Assembly (NCBI GenBank): GCA_002989075.1
Contig: PSQN01000001.1
Span: forward strand, 1,791,153 to 1,855,152
Source: Arthonia radiata
Taxonomy: Eukaryota; Ascomycota; Arthoniomycetes; Arthoniales; Arthoniaceae
DNA length: 64,000 nucleotides
Direction of reading: 5' to 3'
Shown in pieces: positions 32,790-42,931 of this stretch. Each line of letters begins with the position of its first letter. The first letter of the stretch is position 1. The position numbers and the translations under genes are program-made. The notes beneath the pieces are model-generated. The model was not told the origin of the DNA and searched no databases. It saw only the letters and a list, made by a program, of their open reading frames with translations.

Positions 32790-33711
32790 TCAAGCACCGC
32801 GCTGAATCCCCGAGCCTGACATGAACACATCAATCATCAAGTCTGGTACCTGTTGCTGCAGTTGTCTCACAGCCTCTCGATTCGGAAACAAGTCCGCCTT
32901 ATTGTCCTCGATGATATCGATCAGTGCATCGCGAAGACGTCCATCATCACTGTCTGGAGTGTTCTCGTAGATGAGTTTTGCTGCGTTATAGCAGCTCTCG
33001 GCACCTTTTGAATCCCCCTTTGAGGCAGTGTCTTCGAACAGCGTACATGCGTTCTGCTTCAACATCGGCAGCTGATAATAGTCCGCGGCGATGTAGACCT
33101 TGACGTGGAACTCAGCGGGGTCGCATTTCTTGGGCAGCTGGTAGGGAATGCCATAGAGGAACTTGATAACGGCTTCCAGAACTAGGGGCTCATGTTCATC
33201 AAGCGTCATGCTGTTCTCATCAGATTCTTGCCTATATTTGTAACTGTTAGTCGGCTATGTATTGTAGAGTAAGTCTTAGAGTGTCCAGGCATTCCCTTCT
33301 GTTGCCTCATAACCTTTGTAAGGCTGCTAGGGCGCTGGCGCTGCCCCCAGACGCTTTATTTGAAACCTGAACGACCTTCGGAAGAGGCTGTGCTGACACT
33401 TTCTCCCCAGTGGCTGTGATAGCGTCCTCCCCCTTTCAAGAGGGGCTAGAAAGACCACCGCGAGCAGAAAGATGAACGAAAACCTCAGCTAGCCTTCTGA
33501 GATAGCAACGGCGCATGCTCACGACTTACCAAGTGTTTCCGCGCAGAAAGTTGAACAAGCTATCTTGTGACGACAGTATAAGCTTATGGACGTGGAAAGT
33601 CTTGCCATTACAACGGATGATGAAGTCGGCGGAGCTCTTTTTGTTGTAGAACCCAGTTATTGCTGGGGGGTCTGTCAGCAAATGCATTGGGATAATAAAA
33701 GTGCGGAACAT
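32790..33711 (-). CDS. BTB/POZ protein D
   Basis: Two exons, 33711-33530 and 33231-32790, give 207 residues in continuous phase. The first half of the BTB fold (SADFIIRCNGKTFHVHKLIL, SLFNFLRGNTW) is joined by a GTAAGT...ATAG intron of about 298 bp, long for this window, to the second half (LVLEAVIKFLYGIPYQLP, VKVYIAADYYQLPMLKQ). The C-terminus has AAKLIYENTPDSDD, also seen in gene B, and QLQQQVPDLMID as in gene C. There is no Cys-rich tail. The intron position matches genes A and B. The long intron might hide a small extra exon, though none is needed. Confidence 0.78.
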
Positions 33712-34190
33712 TGTTCATTAACGCTTTGCGGGCGAAAGGTGTCCAAACTCACCAGATGCCGTATCAAACTGTAGCCTGGACGACGCTCTTGGGTTTGGGG
33801 CTTTATAAGGCTGTGGCCTCGCTGCCATGGAAGCCAGATGCTTGCGAGGCGCTTTTCCAACGGTGCCCTGGCTGGCCAAACGCATTGCGGGTTATGGAAG
33901 GTTGAAAATTGTGCAGCGCAAGTTGGGAGATGTGGATTGCAAGTTTGAAGATTCAGCTTCCTTATAGATTCTCATTTTCTTCCGCGCGGACGCTCGATTG
34001 TTAAAGTAAATTGAAGGTGAAACATTGCATGTGGAAGGTGTTCAGCGCGTCATAATCGGGGCTGCTGCTCATTTCGCGAACGTTTGCTCTTTCGCCTCAC
34101 CTTTCACCTCTTGGGTATGTATGTATATATCAATCGAGCGCTTGTACGTGCTCGCATCGATCCTGGCCGCTCGGAGATCGTGTATGCGTA
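33712..34190. other. Intergenic, nothing recognised
   Basis: Upstream of BTB gene D and downstream of the SnoaL-like gene. Only short frames without domains. Confidence 0.5.
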
Positions 34191-34745
34191 TCATAGCCTT
34201 GATCTTCCTGTCGCTTTAAGCCGCTCATCCAACCTCTGGAAGAAGTCCGCACTCTTGCCCATATCTATAAACTCCTCGAAGCGTGCACATTTCTTTCCAT
34301 CTTCCGTTGCCGTCAGGGTCAACATGTATTCGTTCTGATATCCGCCAACTTCGGTGTCCGCAGTGCTCGACGCGTGCATCACGACCTTGTTTGCTTCTGT
34401 GTCAATAGCCGTCGAGCGTACGGTGAGGTGAAAGTTACGGAAGTACTGCATCTGCGGTTCGAAGAAGTTGCGATATTGGGCATTGTTCAGAGGTTCACGG
34501 ACGCCGGCGGAGGCAGGGAGGATGACCGTCTGGCAGTCTGAGGAGCGGAAAGCGATGATCTGGTTGATGTCCCAGGAGTTGTAGGCGGCGACGGCGGCGT
34601 CAGCGAGCTGCAGCAGCTTGGCACGAGGCACCATGACAAGCCTGCCGCTGATCGCAGTGCGGAGAGGTCTGATGCAAGCACTACTATGCACGAAGGAAGT
34701 GAAGAACATCTTGATGAGCTTAGAAAAGGAATTCTTGACATCCAT
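34191..34745 (-). CDS. SnoaL/NTF2-like fold protein
   Basis: A single exon of 184 codons. From Met38 (34634) onward it matches the small fungal SnoaL-like/NTF2-like family: LLQLADAAVAAYNSWD at the fold start, RNFFEPQMQYFRNFHLTV in the middle, and the conserved tail VVMHASSTADTEVGGYQNEY then RFEEFIDMGKSADFF. The fold is a cone-shaped alpha+beta barrel; most fungal members have no known substrate, and some act as cyclases or isomerases in secondary metabolism. The 37 residues before Met38 are not family-conserved; translation may start at 34634, or the extension may be real (it is Arg/Lys-containing and could be a weak targeting sequence). Confidence 0.8.
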   Translation of the reverse strand: MDVKNSFSKLIKMFFTSFVHSSACIRPLRTAISGRLVMVPRAKLLQLADAAVAAYNSWDINQIIAFRSSDCQTVILPASAGVREPLNNAQYRNFFEPQMQYFRNFHLTVRSTAIDTEANKVVMHASSTADTEVGGYQNEYMLTLTATEDGKKCARFEEFIDMGKSADFFQRLDERLKATGRSRL

Positions 34746-34965
34746 ACAACCTTCCTAGGAAAGTAATTTCCCTATTTTCGGAGAATTACGCAGTATTCAA
34801 CCCTTGACACTTTCCACCTTGTTTGCCGCACTCCATAGAGGAGACCTGGAGCATACTTCAAGTTCTATGCTAACCGAAAAGCCGTTCAGACAGAGCACAT
34901 GTTCCCTCTAGAGATCGAGATTCGCAAAACCAGCTCGAGTTTGCATGGCAGCACCAAGAGAAATG

Positions 34966-36753
34966 TCATGAGTTCTGTGCGCTTCCGACGTCAGGCTTCC
35001 GCGCTGATTCAATTGTTCGCTGCGAGAAGAGGACTGGATCCGCTGCCAGTTCCATGACCTCATTCTCTGCGTCAAGTTCTGCCAGGGGCGTCTCGCAGAC
35101 ATCTCCAGGGGTACGGGGCGCTTCGCGCATCTGCGATTTGGAAGGATTCATCAATTCGATTGCAAGGCATGTCTGACCCGGCAGCTCCAACCTCTCCTGC
35201 TCTTCAACCACCTCGAGATTACTGTACGGCGCGGCCTTAGTTGGCTTGCTGTCAATCTCCGCTTTCGTCCTGGCCACTTCCGTTTCAACCTCTTCGCGTA
35301 GCCGCTTAGCCTTGCGGCTGCGGTGAACGGATGCTCTCCAGATGAAGAAGACTCCAATTGCGGCAACGATTCCGAGAACGACCCCAGCAATCGTACCAGG
35401 GGTGAGCTGGTGTTTGCCCGCAGGTTTTGGTGCTTCGGAGGCCGGCGGATGGATCGGTACAATCGTGTTCCGTTTATCAGCCGGTTCTACGGGGTTTGGG
35501 AACGCGGCCGGCGCAATAGAGAAAGTATCGCGGTCGTAATCTACCGTGAGATACGCCTCCTGCAGAAAGGTCCGGCCCAGCACGTACTGTGATTCATTCT
35601 GAGCACGCTGCAGCGGGAAATAGTAGCTCGTAACGGAGGCATTCACTTGATCGCCTAGCAGCGGGTAAGATGCTTTTAGGTCAAAGGCGCCATAGGGCAG
35701 CGTGATCTTCACAGATGTGTCTTCGGACTGAAGGGTGAAAACCACGTGGAGGTTGCGTTCTAGGAGACTGGTATGATGTGAGTCGTTCAAAAGATAAAGG
35801 TTTGTGGCGTCATCCCACGTCAAGTTGAAAGCCTTCTCAAATAAGGCACAGACTGATGGGGGCAAGTACAGTTGAGTCACCGTGGAATCGACGAATATGG
35901 TAATCGGAAGGTCTTCCGCTTGCGAGCTCGATGTCAACGATGAGAGCGAAGCGGTCCCAGGAGCGTTCCAGGAGATTGAGATTTCCGAGAGCGTCACCAA
36001 AAGGTCTCTCAGTTCATTTACGCCTCGCTTCCATTCTACTCGGCCGGCATTCGCCTCGAACCTCGAAGTGTCGAACCCCCCAATGGTGAGACTTGCCCAC
36101 GAATTGAAATCTCCTCGATAGTGTGCTCCCGCTGTATAGCTCCACGCCAAACTGTCGACTGCACCGGTCCTTCGCAGTGCTGCCAGTGGGCTTTCATAGT
36201 TATGGCTATAATCACCGACACTTAGAGGATGTGCGTTGAGGCCAAATTGGCCAACGAAAGGCTGTTTCACAGCGTAAGCGAATACCGTAAGGTTTTCCAG
36301 TGACGGTCCGGCATAGTCTTGCCATCCAATTGTCACGTTATCGGAGCCGACTTCTGCAGACCCAGGTCCATTGTAGTGCGCTAGGCTGGTCTCTGCTGGC
36401 AATGGAAGGTCGAAGTAGCTATTCGGGCCTCCGATGCGTGCGAATGAAGAGGAAGTATTGGGCCGGAAAGTCACACCGCGTAGCTCTGTACAGTCCGCGA
36501 GATCGAGGCCCAAGCCAGCGACGCAGCCCTCGGGCAAGAGCGCCATAAGCTCGGAGCCTGAAGTCGACGGTAGGATGCGGACGACTTGAGGAGGTGTGCC
36601 AATTTGTACGACAAATGTGGACCATTGTCCATCGTTGCCATCCCTGAGTGCACTAGTTAGAGAGTGTGGACGTCAGATTTGTATTTCGAGAAGCAGCGCG
36701 CGTGCTCACCAATTGCCGCTTGGTGTAAGATCAATGCCATGTGCTCGCGCCAT
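34966..36753 (-). CDS. Membrane-anchored aspartic-protease-fold protein, probably inactive
   Basis: Exon two (36643-34966) is long; exon one (36753-36710) is joined by a 66-bp phase-2 intron that restores PSGNWDGNDGQWSTF and VQIGTPPQ, the usual opening of this fungal A1-fold group. The model gives about 573 residues. Where active pepsins have Asp-Thr-Gly this protein reads ILPSTSGSEL, with no Asp. The second site reads FVDSTVTQLYLP, an Asp in an unusual motif. Catalysis is therefore unlikely. A membrane segment (GTIAGVVLGIVAAIGVFFIW, around residue 430) precedes a cytosolic tail of about 120 residues, so it may be a surface receptor or scaffold. A signal peptide is expected, but a stop lies just upstream of ATG 36753; a 5' exon is probably missing from the model. 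Confidence 0.72.
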
Positions 36754-38021
36754 TCAGAAATCGGGAGTCTAGGAAACTCTATCACCCTGATTGACCTCAA
36801 CTGGCTGGTAATGACTCTGGTTTACTCGAATGCCTTGAGCTGCAAGCTGATAATCTAGACCCTGGAAACGAGAACTCGCTGGACAAACTGCGGAGCAGCC
36901 AGCAGTCAAGCAGGTAAAGCTCGGCAGAGGCAGTTTCGGAGTATCATGCTTTTGCAAACCTGATTGTGCAGCTTTAGTTGAGAACGGTAATATCTGAGGA
37001 TTCGGTACTTGTCGGGTTACTCATTGCGCCACTCCGACCTCTTCGCGCTAAGATAAAGTGTAACCGCCAATGCTTCCCAACCCCAGCCCGCACCTACACC
37101 TAGTGCCTCCCGCAATGATTCCCTATCTACGTTACGCTACAGTGGGTTTTTCCTGCAGGCTGGTCCAAGGTTTGCCTCGACCCCTGTTTCAGAATTTAGT
37201 TCAGCCCTCTGGATGCAAAGCCATCGTTCATGGTTGGCGCGAAGGTTTTGGTAAGCTGAAACTTGGGGTAGTGCTATTTGAAATAGAGCGACGATAGAAA
37301 ATTGCCCTGAGCCGCACCGTCAGCCTGATCGGTCAGTCGCTTCACACTAGTTGTGGCACATGAAGCTTCTGTTCAGAGTACAAACTCTGCCATCGTGGGC
37401 TTTAGTGCGTATATCAATTTCTTCGTCGATATGCTTCTAGAAGAGGTACAGGACGAAGCGCCGACGTTTACTGCGTAAAATCGGTTGAAACGGTGAGAGT
37501 AATTTGGGACTGCAGAAGATGAAACCGCATAGTTTCCATTTTAGGACGACTTCTAAGTAAGTAACATTTATCGTGTACCATAAGGCGACGAGACTCCACT
37601 TGTCGCGGGAAGAAGGCTCCCATTGTCTGCTCGTTAGCCTAGGCGCTGCCGAGCTGAAACGTCACCCTATTCATTTAACTCTTTGCTCACCGGCAGTCGC
37701 GTACCCCAGGCAAGCTGGAGGCTATCAAATCGAGATACTGTGAAAATTTGGTTGGCGGCTGAGCATGTCCTACGCGCCGAACACAAAGTACGCGGAAAGC
37801 CTGTAATGACAGCATAAACTTGCGTTGAAAGGAAAACCGGGAAAGGAGCACACGGCGTCATTGCCCAAATGTACTACTTTAGGCGTTGAGTATTACCTGT
37901 ATGCATCAGCTCGAATTCAGCTATTAGTTCGCTCACTTTACACTTCTTTGAAGTAAGCAATTCTGAACTTATCATACGCCTTTTCACAGAAAACAGATGC
38001 CTTAGTCATTACACGGATAGC
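36754..38021. other. Intergenic, about 1.3 kb
   Basis: May contain a missing first exon of the aspartic-protease-like gene on its left side and the promoter of the Ser/Thr-rich gene on its right. Otherwise only short frames without domains. Confidence 0.45.
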
Positions 38022-40028
38022 ATGAAGGCTGCACGAATTGCACGCACATCGCTTTGGGCGTCGACCTCAGCATACACACTCGCGTCCGCCTTCTCGCCAG
38101 AAGTCGGTTCTTCCGGGGTGGTGAAACGTATTGCAGATTCTGCGCCTGCCGAAGTCTCCGCATCAGCGATCGACTTACCAACGGCACTCGTGACAGAACA
38201 CTCATCGTCAACGACATTGCCCACAATCTCATGTATACCAGGCGCCTCGGGGGTGACGACTCCTTATGTCTGTATGCGAACAGGTTTATACTTGAGAGAT
38301 GATGATATTGTTGCGATCTCAAGTGCGGGGGAGCTTGTGCTTCCTTCATCCTTCGTTAGCAAAACAAAGGCAGGGACTATGGGTAATGGTCAGTCTGGAC
38401 TTGAGGAAGAGCAAACTAAAGAGACAACTAATTTCTCCTCTTCGACTTCTGCCACCCGGCCAACACAGAATACTGCACTCCTGCAGACAGCCAATCAAGG
38501 CGTCACAAGCGGACACTCCCTTGCAACTACCACATCTGACCTTTCTGACAGCCTCCCAATCAGCGCACCACGCTCGATCTCCGCGCAGACCCAGAGATTT
38601 GACTCAGGACTAACCACTGTCTTTGCAATATCAAGCTTGTCACTTCCTTCCCCGTCTGGGTCGTTACGTCAAAATCCGAGCGCTGGCGGTGCAGAATCTC
38701 ATGACTCTGCGCGAGAGGCTGAGCTGGCCACTCAACCGCTGGTCAAGGGACTTTCTTCTGCCGCCGCGGTCTCGTCTCCGACTGCGTCTTCACGGGCGTT
38801 CAGTCTGACTACCTCAGGCCTTTTGGCAACTCAGACGAATACTATCCAAAACCTGACTGAGGCAAAAATGGACGGTGCAGCGCCCAGAAATAGGGACAGG
38901 GGCGGTACAGAGCAAGCTGAGACTAGTAGTACTTTCGTCACGACGACACCGGTCTCGGCCATATTCAATCAACACTCCTCGAGCGAAGTGGGTCAGTTGC
39001 AAATCACAGACGGTAGTTTTCGCCCGCCTGTACAGGTGATACCCGAAGCACACCACAGTAGCGATCAGGCCGCTGCAACCATCGATTCTTCGGGAGCGAG
39101 CTCAGCCGGCATACTGGATGTGCCAACAAGCAGTGCCGGACTCGCCAGACCCGAAAACGCACAACACGCCACCCCATCTGTTGGAGCTTTGGGGATCAAG
39201 CCTGCGTCCACTATGCAAATGCCAGCAGCTGACACCGCTTCAGCTACGGCGGACAGCATCATCACCATGCATTCGCAAACTGCTGCAACGGCTTTGCGTG
39301 GTGTCACGGGTGCACCCATGTCGATTGAATCTCGCTCAGCGGTGCCTGCGCGAAGTTTTTGGCTCAGCGTAGACACTGCAGGCAGAACAACAGTCGAAGC
39401 ACAGACTAAATTCCAGCCACCAGCGCTGGCCACCAGCAGGACTGACAGAGCCTCCTCCGTCTCCGCTGCTACCAATCCAGATACTCGGGGCATTCCATCT
39501 GCTGTTGAGAGGGTATCATTATACGCGCTGGGCAGCAGTAACGACGCGAGCCCCGCTAATTCTGTTGATATGTCAGCTTTCTCGAGTCCACTGTCGGCCG
39601 ACGAACCAGCGAGTGCTGTCAATACAGCAGTGAGCTCATACACAGGCTTCATTGCAGTGTCCCCAGAACATAAGGCCGCATCGACACATCTCACCTCCGA
39701 CCTGACCTCAATAACAAGTATGAGTATGTCGGGTCAGGCCCCAGTTCACACAGCAGTCAACCAAACAGACAATTCGGTTACTCGTATAACGTCTCAGGGG
39801 ATCATGAACGAATCAAAGGAATGGGAGAGCAAGGAGAGTTCTCACCTGGCGGCGGTAACGTCGGTCACGGCCACGACAACGACGGCAATCGAGGTCGTCA
39901 CTGTAAAGCCAGACGCCACGACCGCAGTAAAAGCTGGCGGGGCATTACGAATAGGTGCAGCGCGACGATGGGATTGGACGGCAGATGTGATTGTAATGGG
40001 TGCTTGGTGGATAGGCTTCGTTGGATAG
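38022..40028 (+). CDS. Ser/Thr/Ala-rich surface protein 1
   Basis: A 668-residue intronless frame, dominated by Ser, Thr and Ala over almost its whole length, as in mucin-like O-glycosylated cell-wall proteins. The N-terminus (MKAARIARTSLWASTSAYTL) has a modest hydrophobic stretch that could be a signal peptide, followed by a Lys-Arg site (GVVKR) of Kex2 type. The only two cysteines seen near the N-terminus are in TISCIPGASGVTTPYVC. The C-terminus ends in a Trp-rich hydrophobic tail (DWTADVIVMGAWWIGFVG) that could be a GPI signal or membrane anchor. I do not recognise a family. It lies 567 bp before a second protein of similar composition and tail. Confidence 0.65.
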   Translation: MKAARIARTSLWASTSAYTLASAFSPEVGSSGVVKRIADSAPAEVSASAIDLPTALVTEHSSSTTLPTISCIPGASGVTTPYVCMRTGLYLRDDDIVAISSAGELVLPSSFVSKTKAGTMGNGQSGLEEEQTKETTNFSSSTSATRPTQNTALLQTANQGVTSGHSLATTTSDLSDSLPISAPRSISAQTQRFDSGLTTVFAISSLSLPSPSGSLRQNPSAGGAESHDSAREAELATQPLVKGLSSAAAVSSPTASSRAFSLTTSGLLATQTNTIQNLTEAKMDGAAPRNRDRGGTEQAETSSTFVTTTPVSAIFNQHSSSEVGQLQITDGSFRPPVQVIPEAHHSSDQAAATIDSSGASSAGILDVPTSSAGLARPENAQHATPSVGALGIKPASTMQMPAADTASATADSIITMHSQTAATALRGVTGAPMSIESRSAVPARSFWLSVDTAGRTTVEAQTKFQPPALATSRTDRASSVSAATNPDTRGIPSAVERVSLYALGSSNDASPANSVDMSAFSSPLSADEPASAVNTAVSSYTGFIAVSPEHKAASTHLTSDLTSITSMSMSGQAPVHTAVNQTDNSVTRITSQGIMNESKEWESKESSHLAAVTSVTATTTTAIEVVTVKPDATTAVKAGGALRIGAARRWDWTADVIVMGAWWIGFVG

Positions 40029-40595
40029 AGTGGCAGTACATGAAATAAGCGTAATACAACAATCAGAAGCCTTGTGTCCGCAGAGCAAGAACGCGGGCGT
40101 GGCTATCTTCGCGTGCCCTGTCACGTGTTTGTATTGGATATCTGCGCGGCGGGCGGGAAAGGGGTGAGCTAGTCTCCTTTAGGCAATTCCTCGTGCATAA
40201 ACCGCTCGTTCTGCAGAAAACTGGCGACAATCTGCCTGTAAGACTTCGGTCTGCCTGCCTTTCTGCCTCGCCGTCGATCAATGAGATCGTCGTTGCTTCC
40301 CGTGTTTGCCTTGTATCACAATACTCGACGAGACCTAGAACCTGCCCGCCATTCCAAAAATGGTTGTCTTGAAGAGCCGCAAGGCCAATCTGCACTTCGC
40401 CTCGCATTGAAGCGCCTAAAGAACTTACGTTTCATCCAAGTCTCCATGTATCGAGCACGCCTCTTTTTTCTGAACAATCACTCTCGTTGATACTGTCTTC
40501 TATGGGCGCACTGATAATGATACAAGAGTACTAACTTCTCAAAACAGCAAGACTCTGGTACTCTTTCGTTTTGTGGTTAGGCCACACGGATCAGC
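40029..40595. other. Intergenic between the two Ser/Thr-rich genes
   Basis: 567 bp, with CACGTG near 40115. Short frames have no domain. It presumably carries the terminator of the first gene and the promoter of the second. Confidence 0.5.
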
Positions 40596-42314
40596 ATGTC
40601 CCTCACATCTTCCGCCATGTTTCCACTCTGTGGGTTTCTCTGTGCTTCAGGCTTTCATGCCTCAAATGTGCCACTGGCTGCTCCGTCTCATGTGCCACTC
40701 GTTGTTACAGAAAGCGCAGACCGCCCAGGCAGCATTTTAGCGCCATCCGGCACTGACGTTTCCACCTCGCTCTACCCCCATTCCGGCTCTGACGTGATGT
40801 CACAGTACTTTCCGAGTGGTAGAGAACCATGCTCTGGGCAATCACTCTTCGCTGTGCCGCCATCGCCAGCTGCAGCAACTCCAACGTCTAGCATAGCTCC
40901 AGCTTATGCCATACCAGCCTCTCAAGCAGCGCAGCATGTTCTTCACGCTCTCCAACCCGTACAGCCAGTCCTCAATAGTGCCACAACCGGGGTAATCGCT
41001 TCGGGCTTCGCTGGATGGCGCCGCTCGATCGCGCCACGGTTCCCCGAGGAGGCAGTTGCCGGAGACGAAGGTTTGAACGAAGCGATCGCCATGAAGTCCG
41101 CGCCCACCTCATCACTCCCGTCGACCGGTGTGGCAGCAAACGCCAAGGACGTTGGCAACGGCCCACCAACTACGACCGCCACTACCAGCATATCAATCAG
41201 TTCCGCATACATCGCTAACAACAGCTCACGCATCGGCGCACTAGGCGTCTTAACCTCCTCTACGACGTCCTATGCCGGTGCAGCTGGCGCCATGGCCGAA
41301 GTCTCGCAAGACCCCGTAGTCGTCGCCAGTCAGTTCCGCGCGAAAGCGAGCTCTGCGCACGCCGCCACAGACACAACGTCGCTTGTGACTAGCGCTCCCG
41401 CCATAGCCGTCGCCAGCGCGTCCTCGACCTCCTCTCCACCACCGCCCGGCGCAGCGTTGGTGGCGGACCCCGAGATCGTCAGCCAATTCCGCCAGGAAGT
41501 CAGCACAACGGCGGCGCGCGTGTCCGTCGCTTCCGGGGCTCCGCCAGAGAGCGGACAGGGCAAAGGCGCTGTAGGACTTCTGAGTACACAGGACTCCACA
41601 ATTACACAGACCCTCCCGCCAACAGGAACAGCCAACACGGCCTCAGCGATCGCACAGCTTGTCAGCGATATGCATCCGACCACCACCTCCACCGTCTCGC
41701 CAACATCGACCTTCCGCGACGCAAGCCTCGGCGTCTCTCCCCTTCCCGGCCCCGACAGCATCTCCGTCGTCACCTTCAGCACGAACGCGGCGGGTCGACC
41801 CATCGCCATCCCACTGAAGTCAACGTCCGGCGCATCCACAGACGCCTACGTGACAGTCTCGCTCGTATCGAACAAAAACGGCGCGACACTCGCCGCGGTA
41901 AGCGGGTCGTACTACCCTTTCCTCATTCCCACTGCAACGCAAGGAGTGAAGGAGGGGATGTACAAGGTATTCACAACGGACGCGTCCGGGCGGGCATCGA
42001 CGATGACCGTTGCTGGGTCTCAGCTGACGCCGATGAGTAGTCCGGCCAGTGATGCTGGAGGGCAGGGAAGTTGGATCGCGCAGGGTTTTGGGGTTACGGC
42101 CAGTAGCAGTGGTAGTGGCAGCAGCAGTAGCAGTAGCAGCAATTCGACGGGGACGCCGACGCGCCCGGCCTCGAGTGTGGCGATCACGGGCGGAGGTCCG
42201 TCGAGTGCGACGAGTGCGGTTACTGCTGGTGGGAGTCGAGATGTTGAGTTGGGATGGCGCTGGAGGTGGATGTTTGGGATGGTGGTGTGGCAGATGGCAG
42301 ATTTTCTGCGATGA
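40596..42314 (+). CDS. Ser/Thr/Ala-rich surface protein 2
   Basis: A 572-residue intronless frame. The N-terminus (MSLTSSAMFPLCGFLCASGF) could be a signal peptide. The body is Ser/Thr/Ala/Pro-rich. Around residues 385-465 there is a more ordered segment (SVVTFSTNAAGRPIAIPLKS, AYVTVSL, MYKVFTTDASGRASTMTVAG) of beta character, a candidate folded domain. A Ser/Gly run made of AGT/AGC/GGT codons lies at 42101-42150, which may be unstable. The tail (ELGWRWRWMFGMVVWQMADF) is Trp-rich like that of the upstream gene. A cell-wall or surface role is inferred from composition; no catalytic motif is seen. Confidence 0.65.
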   Translation: MSLTSSAMFPLCGFLCASGFHASNVPLAAPSHVPLVVTESADRPGSILAPSGTDVSTSLYPHSGSDVMSQYFPSGREPCSGQSLFAVPPSPAAATPTSSIAPAYAIPASQAAQHVLHALQPVQPVLNSATTGVIASGFAGWRRSIAPRFPEEAVAGDEGLNEAIAMKSAPTSSLPSTGVAANAKDVGNGPPTTTATTSISISSAYIANNSSRIGALGVLTSSTTSYAGAAGAMAEVSQDPVVVASQFRAKASSAHAATDTTSLVTSAPAIAVASASSTSSPPPPGAALVADPEIVSQFRQEVSTTAARVSVASGAPPESGQGKGAVGLLSTQDSTITQTLPPTGTANTASAIAQLVSDMHPTTTSTVSPTSTFRDASLGVSPLPGPDSISVVTFSTNAAGRPIAIPLKSTSGASTDAYVTVSLVSNKNGATLAAVSGSYYPFLIPTATQGVKEGMYKVFTTDASGRASTMTVAGSQLTPMSSPASDAGGQGSWIAQGFGVTASSSGSGSSSSSSSNSTGTPTRPASSVAITGGGPSSATSAVTAGGSRDVELGWRWRWMFGMVVWQMADFLR

Positions 42315-42931
42315 AATGAACTAGCGGATGGTACACGCATTCCAGTGCTCCTGGATCTGCAGCATCTGGGAGTTATTCACCCACAGGATAATATATGTGG
42401 CGGTCACTTGTTCAGCAGGTCCTCAGACTACGCCATCATCACGATCACGGAGAACGACCGTCTGCTCAAGCAACACAGCTGTGACGAGTCCAGTCATTAG
42501 AGGTAGATGCGACCGTCCAGCTGACGAGGCTGGGCACTCTGTACTTCGATGATAAGATGATAGTTTCGACGCTTTTGCAAACCCAAGGGACTCTCGAGCG
42601 GTGTGATGTATGAGGGAGGGTGATATGAGGAGCTAGAAACGAGCAGCTAAAAGTGCAGGAGGAGGATGTGGTGGATTGGTGGTCATGGTGGGTGTGAGCT
42701 TGGTGCACTGCATAGGATTCGATGAACAAGGGTCCAGTCAGCAGTAAAAGCCGCAGCGTTAGAAGCGTTATTGGAACAGAAGTAGCAGAGCATGTTCACA
42801 GGGCACGAATGGGCACGCTTTTGACCTTGACGAGACACCCTCTGGTGCATTGATTCGTGAGGTTCTGTACAGATATGGTACGTCGACGTCTATACACACG
42901 GCCGTTCATTCGGCCTGCTTGCTTTACTTTA
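42315..42931. other. Convergent intergenic stretch
   Basis: Between the stops of Ser/Thr-rich protein 2 (plus) and MUS7 (minus). Only short frames without domains; both 3' ends must terminate here. Confidence 0.5.

Noticed and set aside
39065-39694. 209-codon minus-strand frame across Ser/Thr-rich gene 1
   Set aside because: It is the antisense shadow of a Ser/Thr/Ala-rich code, which rarely gives stops on the other strand; no domain or splice signals.
41330-41839. 169-codon minus-strand frame across Ser/Thr-rich gene 2
   Set aside because: Same antisense shadow effect.
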